Counted from the stretch's first letter, positions 25,420 through 34,656 are shown. The stretch: DNA of 64,000 nt from Phyllobacteriaceae bacterium (GCA_002708825.1 PAPF01000013.1:277350-341349); one strand, 5' to 3'. Program-made: numbers and translations. Notes: generated by a model not told the origin, from the letters alone.

Positions 25420-27450
25420 GTGAGCGAGCACCTCGTCCTCTTCATGCCTTCGGGCAAGCGCGGGCGCTTTGCCAGGGGCACGCCGGTGCTCGACGCCGCG
25501 CGCGAGCTTGGTGTCTACGTGGAGAGCGTGTGCGGCGGCCGCGGTATCTGCGGCCGTTGCCAGGTGGAGGTGCAGACCGGACGCTTCGCCAAGCACGGCA
25601 TCACGTCCGAAGCGGCCAACATTTCCGGCTGGTCGGCAAAGGAAGCGCGCTACGTGGAGAAGCGCGGCGCGCTGGCCGAGGGCCGCCGCCTTTCCTGTTC
25701 TGCCCTGATCGAGGGCGACCTCGTCATCGATGTCCCGCAGGACTCGGTCGTCAACGCGCAGGTCGTGCGCAAGAAGGCCACCGACAAGGTCATCGAACGC
25801 AACCCGGCGATAGGCCTGTGCTATGTCGAGGTGGAAGAGCCGGACATGCACAAGCCGCTCGGCGACCTCGACCGGCTGAAGGCCGCGCTGGCCCGTGACT
25901 GGGGCTACGAAAACCTGGCGGTCGACTTCCGCCTCGTGCCCCGGGTCCAGTCGATCCTCCGGCAAGGGAAATGGGGCGTCACGGCCGCGATCCACCGCGA
26001 TGGCGAGACCGACCGGCCCACCATCATCGCGCTGTGGCCGGGCCTGAAGAACGAGGCCTGGGGCATCGCCTGCGACATCGGCTCCACGACAATTGCGATG
26101 CACCTGGTCTCGCTCCTGTCGGGACGCATCGCGGCCTCGTCAGGCACTTCCAATCCGCAGATCCGCTTCGGCGAGGACCTGATGAGCCGCGTCTCCTACG
26201 TCATGATGAACCCGGAAGGCCGGGAAGCCATGACGCTGGCTGTCCGCGAGGCCATCAACGGGCTTGTCGGCAAGGTGTGCGAGGAAGCCGGCGCCGACCG
26301 CACCGACATCCTCGACAGCGTTTTCGTCGGCAATCCGGTGATGCACCACCTGTTCCTCGGCATCGACCCGACCGAGCTTGGCGGCGCACCCTTCGCGCTT
26401 GCCGCCTCCGGCGCCCTGTCGCTGTCTGCCGCCGAAATCGGCATCAACGTCAATCCGGGCGCCCGCACCTATGTCCTGCCATGCATCGCCGGACATGTCG
26501 GCGCCGACGCCGCCGCCGCGACGCTTTCGGAAGGCCCTCACCGTCAGGATCGGGAGATGCTGCTGGTCGATGTGGGCACCAATGCCGAGATCGTGCTCGG
26601 CAATGCCCGCCACACCGTCGCCTGTTCCTCGCCGACAGGCCCCGCCTTCGAGGGCGCGGAAATCTCCGGTGGCCAGCGCGCCGCGCCCGGAGCGATCGAG
26701 CGTGTGCGCATCGATGCGCAGACGCTGGAGCCGCGCTACCGGGTCATCGGTTCCGAGCTCTGGTCCGACGAGGACGGCTTTGCAGCATCCCTGAACGGGA
26801 CGGGCGTCACCGGCATTTGCGGCTCCGGCATCATCGAGGTCATCGCCGAAATGTTCCTGGCCGGCGTCATCTCCGAAGATGGCGTTGTCGATGGCGCCCT
26901 GGCGGAGCGTTCGCCACGCATCGTCGAACAGGGCCGCACCTTCGCCTATGTCCTGCAGGAGGCCAATCCGCGCATCGTCGTCACCCAGAATGATGTGCGC
27001 GCCATCCAGCTTGCCAAGGCCGCGCTTTATGCCGGCATTCGCCTGCTGATGCAGAAAAAGGGTATCGGCAAGGTCGATGCCATCCGCTTTGCCGGCGCGT
27101 TCGGATCCTATATCGATCCGAAATACGCCATGGTGCTGGGCCTCATTCCCGATTGCGATCTCGACGAGGTCAGGGCCGTGGGCAACGCGGCAGGGGACGG
27201 CGCATTGATGGCGCTTCTCAACCGGGACCATCGCCGCGAGATCGAGAGTGCCGTCGCGCGCATCGAGAAGATCGAGACGGCACTGGAGCCCGATTTCCAG
27301 CAGCTTTTCGTCAATGCCATGGCCCTTCCCAACAAGGTCGACGCTTTCCCCTGCCTCGCTCAGGTGGTGCAGCTTCCCGAGCGGAAGCTTCTGGCTGATG
27401 CTGGCGAGGCCGGTGGCGGGCGCCGTCGCGGCGGCCGCCGCCAGCGCTGA
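25420..27450 (+). CDS. RACo-type corrinoid reductive activator (2Fe-2S + ASKHA ATPase)
   Basis: 676 residues from the GTG at 25420; an internal ATG at 25444 is an alternative. The N-terminal [2Fe-2S] ferredoxin domain has Cys38, Cys44, Cys47 (VCGGRGICGRC) and Cys93. A linker leads to a large ASKHA domain (from ~residue 205) with 'GIACDIGSTTIAMHLVSL' and 'LLVDVGTNAEIVLGN' phosphate-binding motifs. RACo proteins use ATP and a low-potential electron to return accidentally oxidised Co(II) corrinoid to Co(I), replacing the SAM/flavodoxin reactivation domain of MetH. The C-terminus carries an Arg/Gly tail (Arg668-676). Cotranscribed with the folate methyltransferase. Confidence 0.92.
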   Translation: MSEHLVLFMPSGKRGRFARGTPVLDAARELGVYVESVCGGRGICGRCQVEVQTGRFAKHGITSEAANISGWSAKEARYVEKRGALAEGRRLSCSALIEGDLVIDVPQDSVVNAQVVRKKATDKVIERNPAIGLCYVEVEEPDMHKPLGDLDRLKAALARDWGYENLAVDFRLVPRVQSILRQGKWGVTAAIHRDGETDRPTIIALWPGLKNEAWGIACDIGSTTIAMHLVSLLSGRIAASSGTSNPQIRFGEDLMSRVSYVMMNPEGREAMTLAVREAINGLVGKVCEEAGADRTDILDSVFVGNPVMHHLFLGIDPTELGGAPFALAASGALSLSAAEIGINVNPGARTYVLPCIAGHVGADAAAATLSEGPHRQDREMLLVDVGTNAEIVLGNARHTVACSSPTGPAFEGAEISGGQRAAPGAIERVRIDAQTLEPRYRVIGSELWSDEDGFAASLNGTGVTGICGSGIIEVIAEMFLAGVISEDGVVDGALAERSPRIVEQGRTFAYVLQEANPRIVVTQNDVRAIQLAKAALYAGIRLLMQKKGIGKVDAIRFAGAFGSYIDPKYAMVLGLIPDCDLDEVRAVGNAAGDGALMALLNRDHRREIESAVARIEKIETALEPDFQQLFVNAMALPNKVDAFPCLAQVVQLPERKLLADAGEAGGGRRRGGRRQR

Positions 27451-27469
27451 GCGCGCCAACCTTCCGGGA

Positions 27470-28345
27470 TCAGGCCGCAGCCTTCAGCGCGAAGCAGGCG
27501 CGCAGGTGGTCGGCTGCCGCGGCCACCGCGGAATTCGGATTGTCGCGCACGAGCAGTCCAAGCTGATAGGTGCCAAGCGGCGGCAGGTTGTCACCTGCAC
27601 GCGCCGGAACGATCGGGTCCGAAATCGAAGATGCAGGCATCGGCGCAACCGCGAGGTCAGCAAGGATCGCGGCCCGTTGGCCCGAGATATAGGCCGTCTG
27701 GAACGCGATCCTGTAGTCCCGGCCTGCCTTCTCCAGCCCTCCCAGCGCCGCGCCGCGCCATGAACAGCCGTCTTCCCAGACCGACACCGGCAAGGGATCA
27801 CGCGTCGCCGCGCAGCCGCCCTTGAGGCACGCCCAGACGAGCGGTTCCTCCATCAGCACCTCCACCGGCTTGTCGGCGGTATGGACGCCGCACGTCACCA
27901 TGGCGAGATCGAGATCCCCCTTGCCAAGCCGCTCGATCAGGTGGTTGGTGTTCTCGACCACCACATTGACCGTCACGCCCGGATGGCTTTGCGAGAACCG
28001 CCGCAGCATGTCCGGGAGAAAGCGTTCCGATACGTCGTCAGGCGCCCCGAGCCGCACTTCCCCTGCGACATCCGGCGCGATGAACTTCGACACGGCCTCG
28101 GAATTCAGCGCCAGGATTCGCCGCGCATAGGCCAGCAGCATTTCGCCATCAGCCGTCACATGCACCGACCGGCTGTCGCGCACGAAGAGAGGCTTGCCGA
28201 GCAGGTCCTCCAGCTTGCGTATCTGCATGGAAACCGCCGACGGTGTGCGCAGAACCTGTTCGGCCGCCTGCGTGAAGCTTCCGGTCTCCGAAATCGCAAC
28301 GAAGGTGCGCAGCAGATCGGTGTCGATGAGAGGTGCGTGAGCCAT
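27470..28345 (-). CDS. LysR-family transcriptional regulator
   Basis: 291 residues from the ATG at 28345 (others at 28360 and 28378). The N-terminal helix-turn-helix is clear (LLRTFVAISETGSFTQAAEQVLRTPSAVSMQIRKLEDLLGKPLFVR, in parts) and the rest is a LysR substrate-binding domain. It converges on the RACo gene (19 bases apart) and diverges from the first DUF1127 gene with a 108-base gap, an arrangement I have often seen in Rhizobiales. Target genes and effector unknown. Confidence 0.85.
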   Translation of the reverse strand: MAHAPLIDTDLLRTFVAISETGSFTQAAEQVLRTPSAVSMQIRKLEDLLGKPLFVRDSRSVHVTADGEMLLAYARRILALNSEAVSKFIAPDVAGEVRLGAPDDVSERFLPDMLRRFSQSHPGVTVNVVVENTNHLIERLGKGDLDLAMVTCGVHTADKPVEVLMEEPLVWACLKGGCAATRDPLPVSVWEDGCSWRGAALGGLEKAGRDYRIAFQTAYISGQRAAILADLAVAPMPASSISDPIVPARAGDNLPPLGTYQLGLLVRDNPNSAVAAAADHLRACFALKAAA

Positions 28346-28453
28346 GATTGCATGATTCATTATTTCTGAAAGAACCATTCATATCTTTTCGTTTGATTGA
28401 ATCGATGTCAATCCCCATTCTTTCCCTGTCAGCACGGGAAAAGGAGACATCCG

Positions 28454-28597
28454 ATGACGATCCGCAACACTTTCGCCAGGACGGTATCGAATATCGCAAG
28501 GCAATACCGCCGCCAACGCACGCACCGCATCCTGGAATCTCTGCCTGCCGAAATTCGCAAGGACATAGGTTACGTGGACGGCCCGCGGGGCCGCTGA
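28454..28597 (+). CDS. DUF1127 small protein
   Basis: 47 residues, ATG at 28454 with AAGGAG 7 bases upstream. It has the DUF1127 pattern: an Arg-rich amphipathic N-terminus (RNTFARTVSNIARQYRRQRT) and the C-terminal 'LESLPAEIRKDIGY' motif. Family members in alphaproteobacteria affect phosphate and carbon metabolism and RNA turnover; the product binds nucleic acid or ribonucleoprotein by inference from its charge. The gene is divergent from LysR. Confidence 0.85.
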   Translation: MTIRNTFARTVSNIARQYRRQRTHRILESLPAEIRKDIGYVDGPRGR

Positions 28598-28782
28598 GCC
28601 GGCACCCGGCCGGCAGGACGTTTCACCCCGCGTCGCATCGCGGCTACGGCGCGTCGCCGTCCAGCCATCGCAACGGTTCGTCCAGGCGTATCAGCACGCA
28701 GAACAAGCGGCGATGCGGCCGGACCGCAAGCCCCTCCCTGATGAACGCCCCGCGTTACAGGGTCCGACATTGGAGACATGAG

Positions 28783-28923
28783 ATGATCAGCCTTCGCGCC
28801 TATATGCAGCGGATTGAAGCCCACCGCGCCCGCCAGCGCACCCGGCAGTTGATCGAACGGCTGCCCGAGCATCTGCGCAACGATATCGGCAACCCGCATC
28901 TGGACCAGGTTGGCAGGCGCTGA
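28783..28923 (+). CDS. DUF1127 small protein, second copy
   Basis: 46 residues, ATG at 28783 with GGAG about 7 bases upstream. It shares the family layout (MISLRAYMQRIEAHRARQRT then LIERLPEHLRNDIGN) with the gene 186 bases before it, so this is a diverged tandem pair. A strong intrinsic terminator follows 22 bases after its stop. The gap between the two genes (28598-28782) holds GC-rich inverted sequence but no other gene. Confidence 0.8.
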   Translation: MISLRAYMQRIEAHRARQRTRQLIERLPEHLRNDIGNPHLDQVGRR

Positions 28924-28945
28924 CGGCAAGCCGGTTCGCATGCTG

Positions 28946-28978
28946 AAACGCCGCTCCATCCGGGGCGGCGTTTTCGTT
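28946..28978 (+). terminator. Intrinsic terminator after the DUF1127 genes
   Basis: AAACGCCGC (28946-28954) and GCGGCGTTT (28965-28973) make a 9-bp stem with a 10-base loop, followed by TCGTTT. It is well placed to end the DUF1127 transcript, and being nearly symmetrical it may also serve the converging gene that stops at 28997. Confidence 0.8.
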
Positions 28979-28996
28979 TCACGACCGGCCGCGCCA

Positions 28997-30124
28997 TTAC
29001 AGACCCTGGCCGAACTCCTCCGCAAGGGCGTTGACGACCGCGCACAGGGCTTCCTGACGATCGGCGCCCTGCTCCAGGGCAGAATTGAAAACGGCGCGCT
29101 GGCGCTCCGCGGAAGTCCCGCTTTCCAGCATGGTGCGCAGGTGGCCGATTTCCGTCTCACAGCCGAAATGCGCCGCGTCTTCCGCCGTCAGTTCGATCAT
29201 TTCCTCCAGAAGGTCGGAAAACGGCACCACGGCGCGGCGGCCGAAATCGATGAGGCCTCCCGATGTTCCGTAGCGCTGGCCGCGCCAGCGGTTCTCGCCC
29301 AGCAGGAACCGGTCATAGATGCGCCAGCGCTGGTTCTGCTTCCTCAGCCGCGTGAGCCTGGAGAGCAGGCAGCGCGTCATGGCGGCGATGGCGATGGCAT
29401 CGTCAAGGCGCGGACTGACATCGCATATCCGTGTTTCCAGCGTGGGAAACCGCGATGACGGCCTGACATCCCACCAGATCTTCGTTGCATCCTCGATCAG
29501 CCCGCACCCGGTCAGGATGCCGACAGACCGCTGGTATTCCGGGAAGGAGGCGAAATCGGGAGGCAAACCGGTTCTCGGCAGGTTGTCGAACACCGTCAGC
29601 CGGTAGGATGACAGGCCCGTGTCATCGCCCTTCCAGAAAGGCGAGGAGCAGGACAGGGCCAGCAGATGCGGCAGGAAATAGCTGAACTGCCCCATCAGGT
29701 CGATGCGGGCCTCGTCATCGGGAATGCCGACATGCACGTGCATCCCGCAAATGAGCATCCGCCGCACGACGCCGGCCAGGTCGCGCTCAAGCCCGCGATA
29801 ACGCTCCTTGTCGGTGAAATGCTGCTTGTGCCAGTCGGCGAAGGGATGGCACGAAACGGCCAGCGGCCTGAGACCATAGCGGCCGGCGACCTCCATGATC
29901 GTTCGCCGCAGATGCGCCAGGTCGGCGCGCGCTTCGGCGGTGCTGCGGCAAACCCGCGTGCCGACCTCGATCTGGCACTGGAGGAACTCCGGCGATACCT
30001 GGCTCTCAAGTTCCTTCATGCAATCGTTCATGAGAGCATCGGGCGCCGCGGCCAGGTCCAGTGTCGCTGCATCGACGAGCAGGTATTCCTCCTCGATCCC
30101 GATCGTGAATTCTTCGCTTGCCAC
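28997..30124 (-). CDS. Carboxylate-amine ligase (YbdK / GCS2-like)
   Basis: 375 residues with a GTG start at 30124 preceded by GAGGGAGG. The family start '[19 protein letters not shown]' is unmistakable, and '[20 protein letters not shown]' and '[19 protein letters not shown]' follow at normal positions. GCS2-type enzymes ligate a carboxylate to an amine with ATP; E. coli YbdK has weak glutamate-cysteine ligase activity, and the true substrate is not known. The gene is divergent from the GlxA-like regulator. Confidence 0.9.
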   Translation of the reverse strand: MASEEFTIGIEEEYLLVDAATLDLAAAPDALMNDCMKELESQVSPEFLQCQIEVGTRVCRSTAEARADLAHLRRTIMEVAGRYGLRPLAVSCHPFADWHKQHFTDKERYRGLERDLAGVVRRMLICGMHVHVGIPDDEARIDLMGQFSYFLPHLLALSCSSPFWKGDDTGLSSYRLTVFDNLPRTGLPPDFASFPEYQRSVGILTGCGLIEDATKIWWDVRPSSRFPTLETRICDVSPRLDDAIAIAAMTRCLLSRLTRLRKQNQRWRIYDRFLLGENRWRGQRYGTSGGLIDFGRRAVVPFSDLLEEMIELTAEDAAHFGCETEIGHLRTMLESGTSAERQRAVFNSALEQGADRQEALCAVVNALAEEFGQGL

Positions 30125-30330
30125 GCCCGTTCCCCTCCCTCAGCGTTTCGGCCGCCACGGCCATTTCCACAGTTTGCCAGAAACGCTGGATTGCCCGCTT
30201 GACACAGGACAACAAGCGTTTCAAAGCGCCACTTGACCCGGATGCCGGGATCGGTTGGACTCGTCCATTCTGCCTGGATCGCCAGGTTCCGGAAGAAGAA
30301 CAAGACTGAAAAGTGCGGGAGTGGGACCGG

Positions 30331-31329
30331 ATGGGCATGAAGTCAGGACGGACGATCGTTTTCTTTCTCGTTCCGGAATTCTCCATGATCGCCTTCACGA
30401 CAGCGGTAGAACCCTTGCGGCTGGCCAACAGGATCCTGGGCGAGCAGGCCTATTCCTGGCGTCTGGCATCCCTCGACGGCAATCCGGTCACGGCTTCCAA
30501 CGGCGTGGAATGCGCTGTTGCGACGAGCCTCGAGCAGGAACGGCGCCTGATGACGGGGGAAGGACGCCCGTCGATGATCTTCGTTTGCTCCGGCATCAAT
30601 GTCGAAAGCCATGTTTCGAAGGCTGCGAATGCCTGGCTGCGCGAGGAGTTCAACCGCGGCGTCATGGTGGGCGGCCTTTGCACGGGTGCCCACATTCTCG
30701 CCTCCGCCGGCCTCCTGTCCGGCAAGCGCGCCGCGATCCACTGGGAGAACCTGCCAGGCTTTGCCGAGGCCTTCCCCAAGGTTGACGTGCATGCCGACCT
30801 CTTCGAGATCGACGGAAACATCTGCACCTGTGCCGGAGGAACCGCCGCGCTGGACATGATGCTCGAGCGCATCCGCGAGGATTTCTCCGAAGGGCTGGTG
30901 AATGCCGTGTGTGAGCAATTGCTGACCGACCGGGTCCGCTCCTCGACAGACCGCCAGCGCCTGCCCCTGCGCGCCCGCCTCGGCGTGCAGAACGCCAAGG
31001 TGCTGTCGATCATCGAACTGATGGAAGCCAACCTCTCCGAACCGCTGTCGCTCATCGAGATCGCGGAACATGCCGACCTGTCCCGGCGCCAGATCGAGCG
31101 ACTCTTCAGGCTGGAAATGGGCCGTTCGCCGGCCCGCTACTACCTGGAAATCCGTCTCGACAGGGCCCGCCATCTGCTTTTGCAGTCGAACATGCCCGTG
31201 GTGGAGGTCGCCGTGGCCTGCGGCTTCGTGTCGGCCTCCCACTTTTCCAAATGCTACCGCGAGGTGCACGGCCGGTCTCCGCAGCAGGAACGCGCCGAGA
31301 GGAAACACCGCCAGACCGCCGGCACCTGA
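30331..31329 (+). CDS. GlxA-family AraC-type regulator (GbdR-like)
   Basis: 332 residues from the ATG at 30331, with GCGGGAG upstream. An N-terminal DJ-1/PfpI-like domain (TIVFFLVPEFSMIAFTTAVEPLR ... GGLCTGAHILASAGLL, in parts) is joined to a C-terminal AraC HTH (LIEIAEHADLSRRQIERLFR and 'ACGFVSASHFSKCYRE'). This is the architecture of GbdR, the glycine-betaine/dimethylglycine regulator of Pseudomonas, and related regulators of carnitine and arginine use. The dimethylglycine-dehydrogenase-like gene at 36196-38757 and the MttB-family gene are plausible targets; direct evidence is lacking. Confidence 0.85.
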   Translation: MGMKSGRTIVFFLVPEFSMIAFTTAVEPLRLANRILGEQAYSWRLASLDGNPVTASNGVECAVATSLEQERRLMTGEGRPSMIFVCSGINVESHVSKAANAWLREEFNRGVMVGGLCTGAHILASAGLLSGKRAAIHWENLPGFAEAFPKVDVHADLFEIDGNICTCAGGTAALDMMLERIREDFSEGLVNAVCEQLLTDRVRSSTDRQRLPLRARLGVQNAKVLSIIELMEANLSEPLSLIEIAEHADLSRRQIERLFRLEMGRSPARYYLEIRLDRARHLLLQSNMPVVEVAVACGFVSASHFSKCYREVHGRSPQQERAERKHRQTAGT

Positions 31330-31338
31330 CCTGCCCCG

Positions 31339-33708
31339 TTAGCTGGCCTTGCTCAGGATGCTGCTGCCTGCCATCGCGGCCTGCAACTGCGCCGCCGGCT
31401 TCGGCCGTCCGATGAGATAGCCCTGGAACTCGTCGATGCCTTCCAGGCGCAGGAACCTCGCCTGCTCCAGTGTTTCCACCCCTTCCGCGGTCGTGCGAAC
31501 CTTCATGGAACGCGCAAGAGAGACGATGGCGCGCACGATCGCCAGGTTCTGTTCCGAGTACATGGCGTCCTGGACAAAGCTCTTGTCTATCTTCAGCTTG
31601 TCGATGGGGAAACGCACCAGGTAGGACAGCGACGAGTAGCCGGTTCCGAAATCGTCCAGCGATATGCGCGCACCCACCGTGCGCAGGCGATGCAGGAGAC
31701 CGGCAGCATGTTCCGGTTCGGCTTCCAGAGCCGATTCGGTGACTTCGAGTTCCAGTCTTGAGGCCGCCAGTCCGCTTTCAGCCAGCGCCGCCTTCACGAT
31801 GTCGAGCAGACGGAAGCCTTCCAGTTGCCGCGGCGAAAGGTTGATCGCCACGGATGCCTGCACCGGCCACCTCGCGGCTTCCATGCAGGCCCGCCGGATG
31901 ACCCATTCCCCGATCTCGTGGATCAGGCCGGTCTTCTCCGCAATCCTGATGAAATCCCCGGGCGGGACACGGCCGAACTTGGCCGAATTCCAGCGAAGCA
32001 GCGTTTCGTAGCAGCTGATGTGCCCGGTGCCGGAATTGACGAGGGGCTGGAAATAGAGCTCGAATTCCTTGCGCTTGATGGCCTTGCGCAACTCGTACTC
32101 CAGGTCCTGCTGCTTGCGTGCGCTCGCATCCATCGCCGGTTCGAAAACACACCATGTGGCAGCCGGATCGCCCTTGGCCCGGTATAGCGCCAGGTCGGCG
32201 TTGCGATGGAGCGTCTCGGCCGACAACCCGTCTCGGGGACCGACCGCTATGCCGATCGAGCAGCCGATCTCGGCCAGTCCGCTCGACAACTCCACCGGCT
32301 GGCGCAGGGCTTCGGTGACGGTCTGCGCCAACGCTTCGGCGCGCTGGCCGGCACCTGCGCCACAGACATAGGCACAGAATTCGTCGCCGCCGAAACGGGC
32401 AAACATGACATCCCGGTCAAGGAGTGCAGTGAGCCGTGCGGCCACGGCACGCAGCACCTCGTCGCCAGCCTGATGTCCGAGCGTGTCGTTGACCATCTTG
32501 AACTTGTCGAGATCGATGGCCAGCAATGCAAGTTGCCCCCCCTCCGACTGCATCGTCGCGAGCGCGGCGCCAAAGGCACGGTTGAAGTTTTCGCGGTTTG
32601 GCAGGCCTGTCAGCGCGTCGTGCATGGCCAGGAATTGCAGGCGGTTTTCCGCCTCGAAGGAATCCGTGATGTCCGAACATGCTCCGCGCATGCCCTGGAA
32701 AGAGCCGTCCGGACCGAGGACCGGCCGGCCGGCAAGGCGCCAGTAACGCCAGGCGCCGAGAATGCGAACCGCAACGATGATGTCCTTGAACGGCGCCTTT
32801 CGCTGAAAGGCATTCAGCAACTGGCGCTGCAATCTCGGCACCCTGTCGCCGCGAACGACGCTGGCAGGATCGCACAAGAGGCGTTCAAGCGGCTTGCCAT
32901 CGAATGAATATCCCTTGAAGCGGTGATCCTGGAAGAATTGCGGCGAAACGTGGCTGAGGCGTCCGTCGCGGTCGACCTCCCACATCCAGTCCGAGGTGCT
33001 GTCCTCGAAATCGCGAAAGAGGACCGAGAAGAGCTCCTTGGACTTTTCCTGTTCGTATTGGCGCAGCAGGTTCTGGGCAAAGACCCGGCCGGCCTCGTTG
33101 ACCGCATGCATGATCGCGGTGAAGAGAAAGGCCACCAGCAGGACCAGCGGCAGCGCGAAGCCGCCCCTGTCCAGCGAAACAGCCACAACGATTCCCAGCG
33201 CAATCACCGAAGCGAAAATGCCCGCGATCGATGGAACCGCATGAAAGGCCATGGCGCCGGTTGCCATCGCGCCCGCAACGGCGACTACGACGAGGATCTT
33301 CGCCTCGCTGGCGGCACCCGGAAAAAGCATGATCGCACCGGCAGCCCATAGAAGGCCGGCGACATGCATCTGCAAGCGGATGAAGGCCAAGGCCCGAACC
33401 GGAACGGTGTTGCCAGCGGAGCGCATCAGGCCGCGCCTTGCCCATTTGCGAGCCGGAATGGAGAGCAGCAAAAGGAAAAATCCCGCCAGCCACACGGCCA
33501 GGAAGGCCGCGTTCGACGGATGCAGTACCGCCGCCCCGAGAAAGACGGCCCCGGCCACATGGGCCAGGAGCATGGAGCCGGTCTGCTTGTCGACGCTTTC
33601 CAGTTGCGCGAGGCGCAACTGGGCCGCGTAATCAGTATTGTCTGTTGTCGAGCCGGCATGATCCGGGGCGACGAATTGGAGAAAGTTCCTGATGGACCGA
33701 TTTACCAT
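31339..33708 (-). CDS. Membrane GGDEF/EAL cyclic-di-GMP enzyme with PAS domain
   Basis: 789 residues. An N-terminal block of about six membrane helices (residues ~45-205) is followed by a PAS-like region (~225-350, ending 'GACSDITDSFEAENRLQFL'), a GGDEF domain with the intact motif GGDEF near residue 440, and an EAL domain with 'LDDFGTGYSSLSYL' and 'INLSPRQLEGF'. The first EAL motif reads ETL (YETLLRW, near residue 567) instead of EAL; the catalytic Glu is kept. It could both make and degrade cyclic di-GMP. It converges on the GlxA-like gene with 9 bases between; upstream is an AT-rich promoter. Confidence 0.9.
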   Translation of the reverse strand: MVNRSIRNFLQFVAPDHAGSTTDNTDYAAQLRLAQLESVDKQTGSMLLAHVAGAVFLGAAVLHPSNAAFLAVWLAGFFLLLLSIPARKWARRGLMRSAGNTVPVRALAFIRLQMHVAGLLWAAGAIMLFPGAASEAKILVVVAVAGAMATGAMAFHAVPSIAGIFASVIALGIVVAVSLDRGGFALPLVLLVAFLFTAIMHAVNEAGRVFAQNLLRQYEQEKSKELFSVLFRDFEDSTSDWMWEVDRDGRLSHVSPQFFQDHRFKGYSFDGKPLERLLCDPASVVRGDRVPRLQRQLLNAFQRKAPFKDIIVAVRILGAWRYWRLAGRPVLGPDGSFQGMRGACSDITDSFEAENRLQFLAMHDALTGLPNRENFNRAFGAALATMQSEGGQLALLAIDLDKFKMVNDTLGHQAGDEVLRAVAARLTALLDRDVMFARFGGDEFCAYVCGAGAGQRAEALAQTVTEALRQPVELSSGLAEIGCSIGIAVGPRDGLSAETLHRNADLALYRAKGDPAATWCVFEPAMDASARKQQDLEYELRKAIKRKEFELYFQPLVNSGTGHISCYETLLRWNSAKFGRVPPGDFIRIAEKTGLIHEIGEWVIRRACMEAARWPVQASVAINLSPRQLEGFRLLDIVKAALAESGLAASRLELEVTESALEAEPEHAAGLLHRLRTVGARISLDDFGTGYSSLSYLVRFPIDKLKIDKSFVQDAMYSEQNLAIVRAIVSLARSMKVRTTAEGVETLEQARFLRLEGIDEFQGYLIGRPKPAAQLQAAMAGSSILSKAS

Positions 33709-33831
33709 GTCCCTGCCGACACCGGTTACAAACAGTTCGGCAGATAGGGATAGTCCTATACTTATAACGACGGCTTAACGCGGTTGTATTTAAGCAATTA
33801 GCACATCTTCTGATATAGGCGACGGAAAGGT

Positions 33832-34656
33832 TCAGTTGTCCTCGAACATCTGAAACCGCCTTTGCCAGATGCGCTCCCCGATCATGCAATCGTATCCAGG
33901 GTCGTTCCCGGCATCGCCCGTGGCCGCGAGGATGACCGACGCACCGGCCCCGTATCCGGCCAGTTCAAGCACCAGCTTGCGCCGGATGGCAGCGGGGAAC
34001 TGGTCCCATTCGTCGACCGGGACCATGAAGGCACCCGGTCCTCCGATCACGCAATTGGCGTAGTAGCGATCGAGATCGGGGATGTCGAACGAGCCATAGG
34101 GCGATGAATCGAGCGTCATGAGCGGCAGGCCGTTGATCACGATGCCCTTCGCGACGGCCTCGTCGCGGGCCTCGGTAACCGGCCGGCCCTGGTTGTTCGG
34201 TCCGTCCCCCGATATGTCGATGACGCGTTTCAGCCCCCGGATGCCATTGTCCTCGAAAAGGCTGGATGCCTGCTCGATCGCACCAGAGATCGAGGTCCGC
34301 CGCATGCCACGCCCCGCATTGGCAGTCAGAAGATCGGAGAAGGCCTGGGCATCGGCCGCCGTTTCGATGATTGTCCAGGGAACGACCTGGCGATGACTGA
34401 AATCGCCGGCCCATTCGAGGTAGGTCACGGCGATCCTGCCGTGTATGCCCTGCCGGATGGCCTTGATCACATTCGGATCGACGATGGCCGCGGCATACCC
34501 CTTTCGCTGGATTTCAAGTTCAAAGGGCATCATTGACAGGGAAACGTCGACTGCCAGGACGAGTTCGACGTCCACCACCTGTTCCTGCGTGCGTGCAGGC
34601 CCGGTCAGAAGTGCCGCGCCAAGGATCAGGGAAAACAGTTTGCACAACGTTTTCAT
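33832..34656 (-). CDS. DUF1194 (VWA-like) secreted protein
   Basis: 274 residues from the ATG at 34656. A signal peptide (MKTLCKLFSLILGAALLTGPARTQ) leads to a von Willebrand A-like fold with the metal-site motif DVSLSM (DxSxS) and 'RVIDISGDGPNNQGRPV'. It matches DUF1194, a family of periplasmic VWA proteins common in alphaproteobacteria with no established function. The 123 bases upstream of the neighbouring GGDEF/EAL start and downstream of this stop are AT-rich. Cysteines near the C-terminus (ANCVIGG, YDCMIGE) may be disulfide-bonded. Confidence 0.85.
   Translation of the reverse strand: MKTLCKLFSLILGAALLTGPARTQEQVVDVELVLAVDVSLSMMPFELEIQRKGYAAAIVDPNVIKAIRQGIHGRIAVTYLEWAGDFSHRQVVPWTIIETAADAQAFSDLLTANAGRGMRRTSISGAIEQASSLFEDNGIRGLKRVIDISGDGPNNQGRPVTEARDEAVAKGIVINGLPLMTLDSSPYGSFDIPDLDRYYANCVIGGPGAFMVPVDEWDQFPAAIRRKLVLELAGYGAGASVILAATGDAGNDPGYDCMIGERIWQRRFQMFEDN

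Noticed and set aside
28598-28782. tRNA or small RNA between the DUF1127 genes.
   Set aside because: Some GC-rich inverted sequence is present but no cloverleaf or T-arm consensus; nothing supportable.
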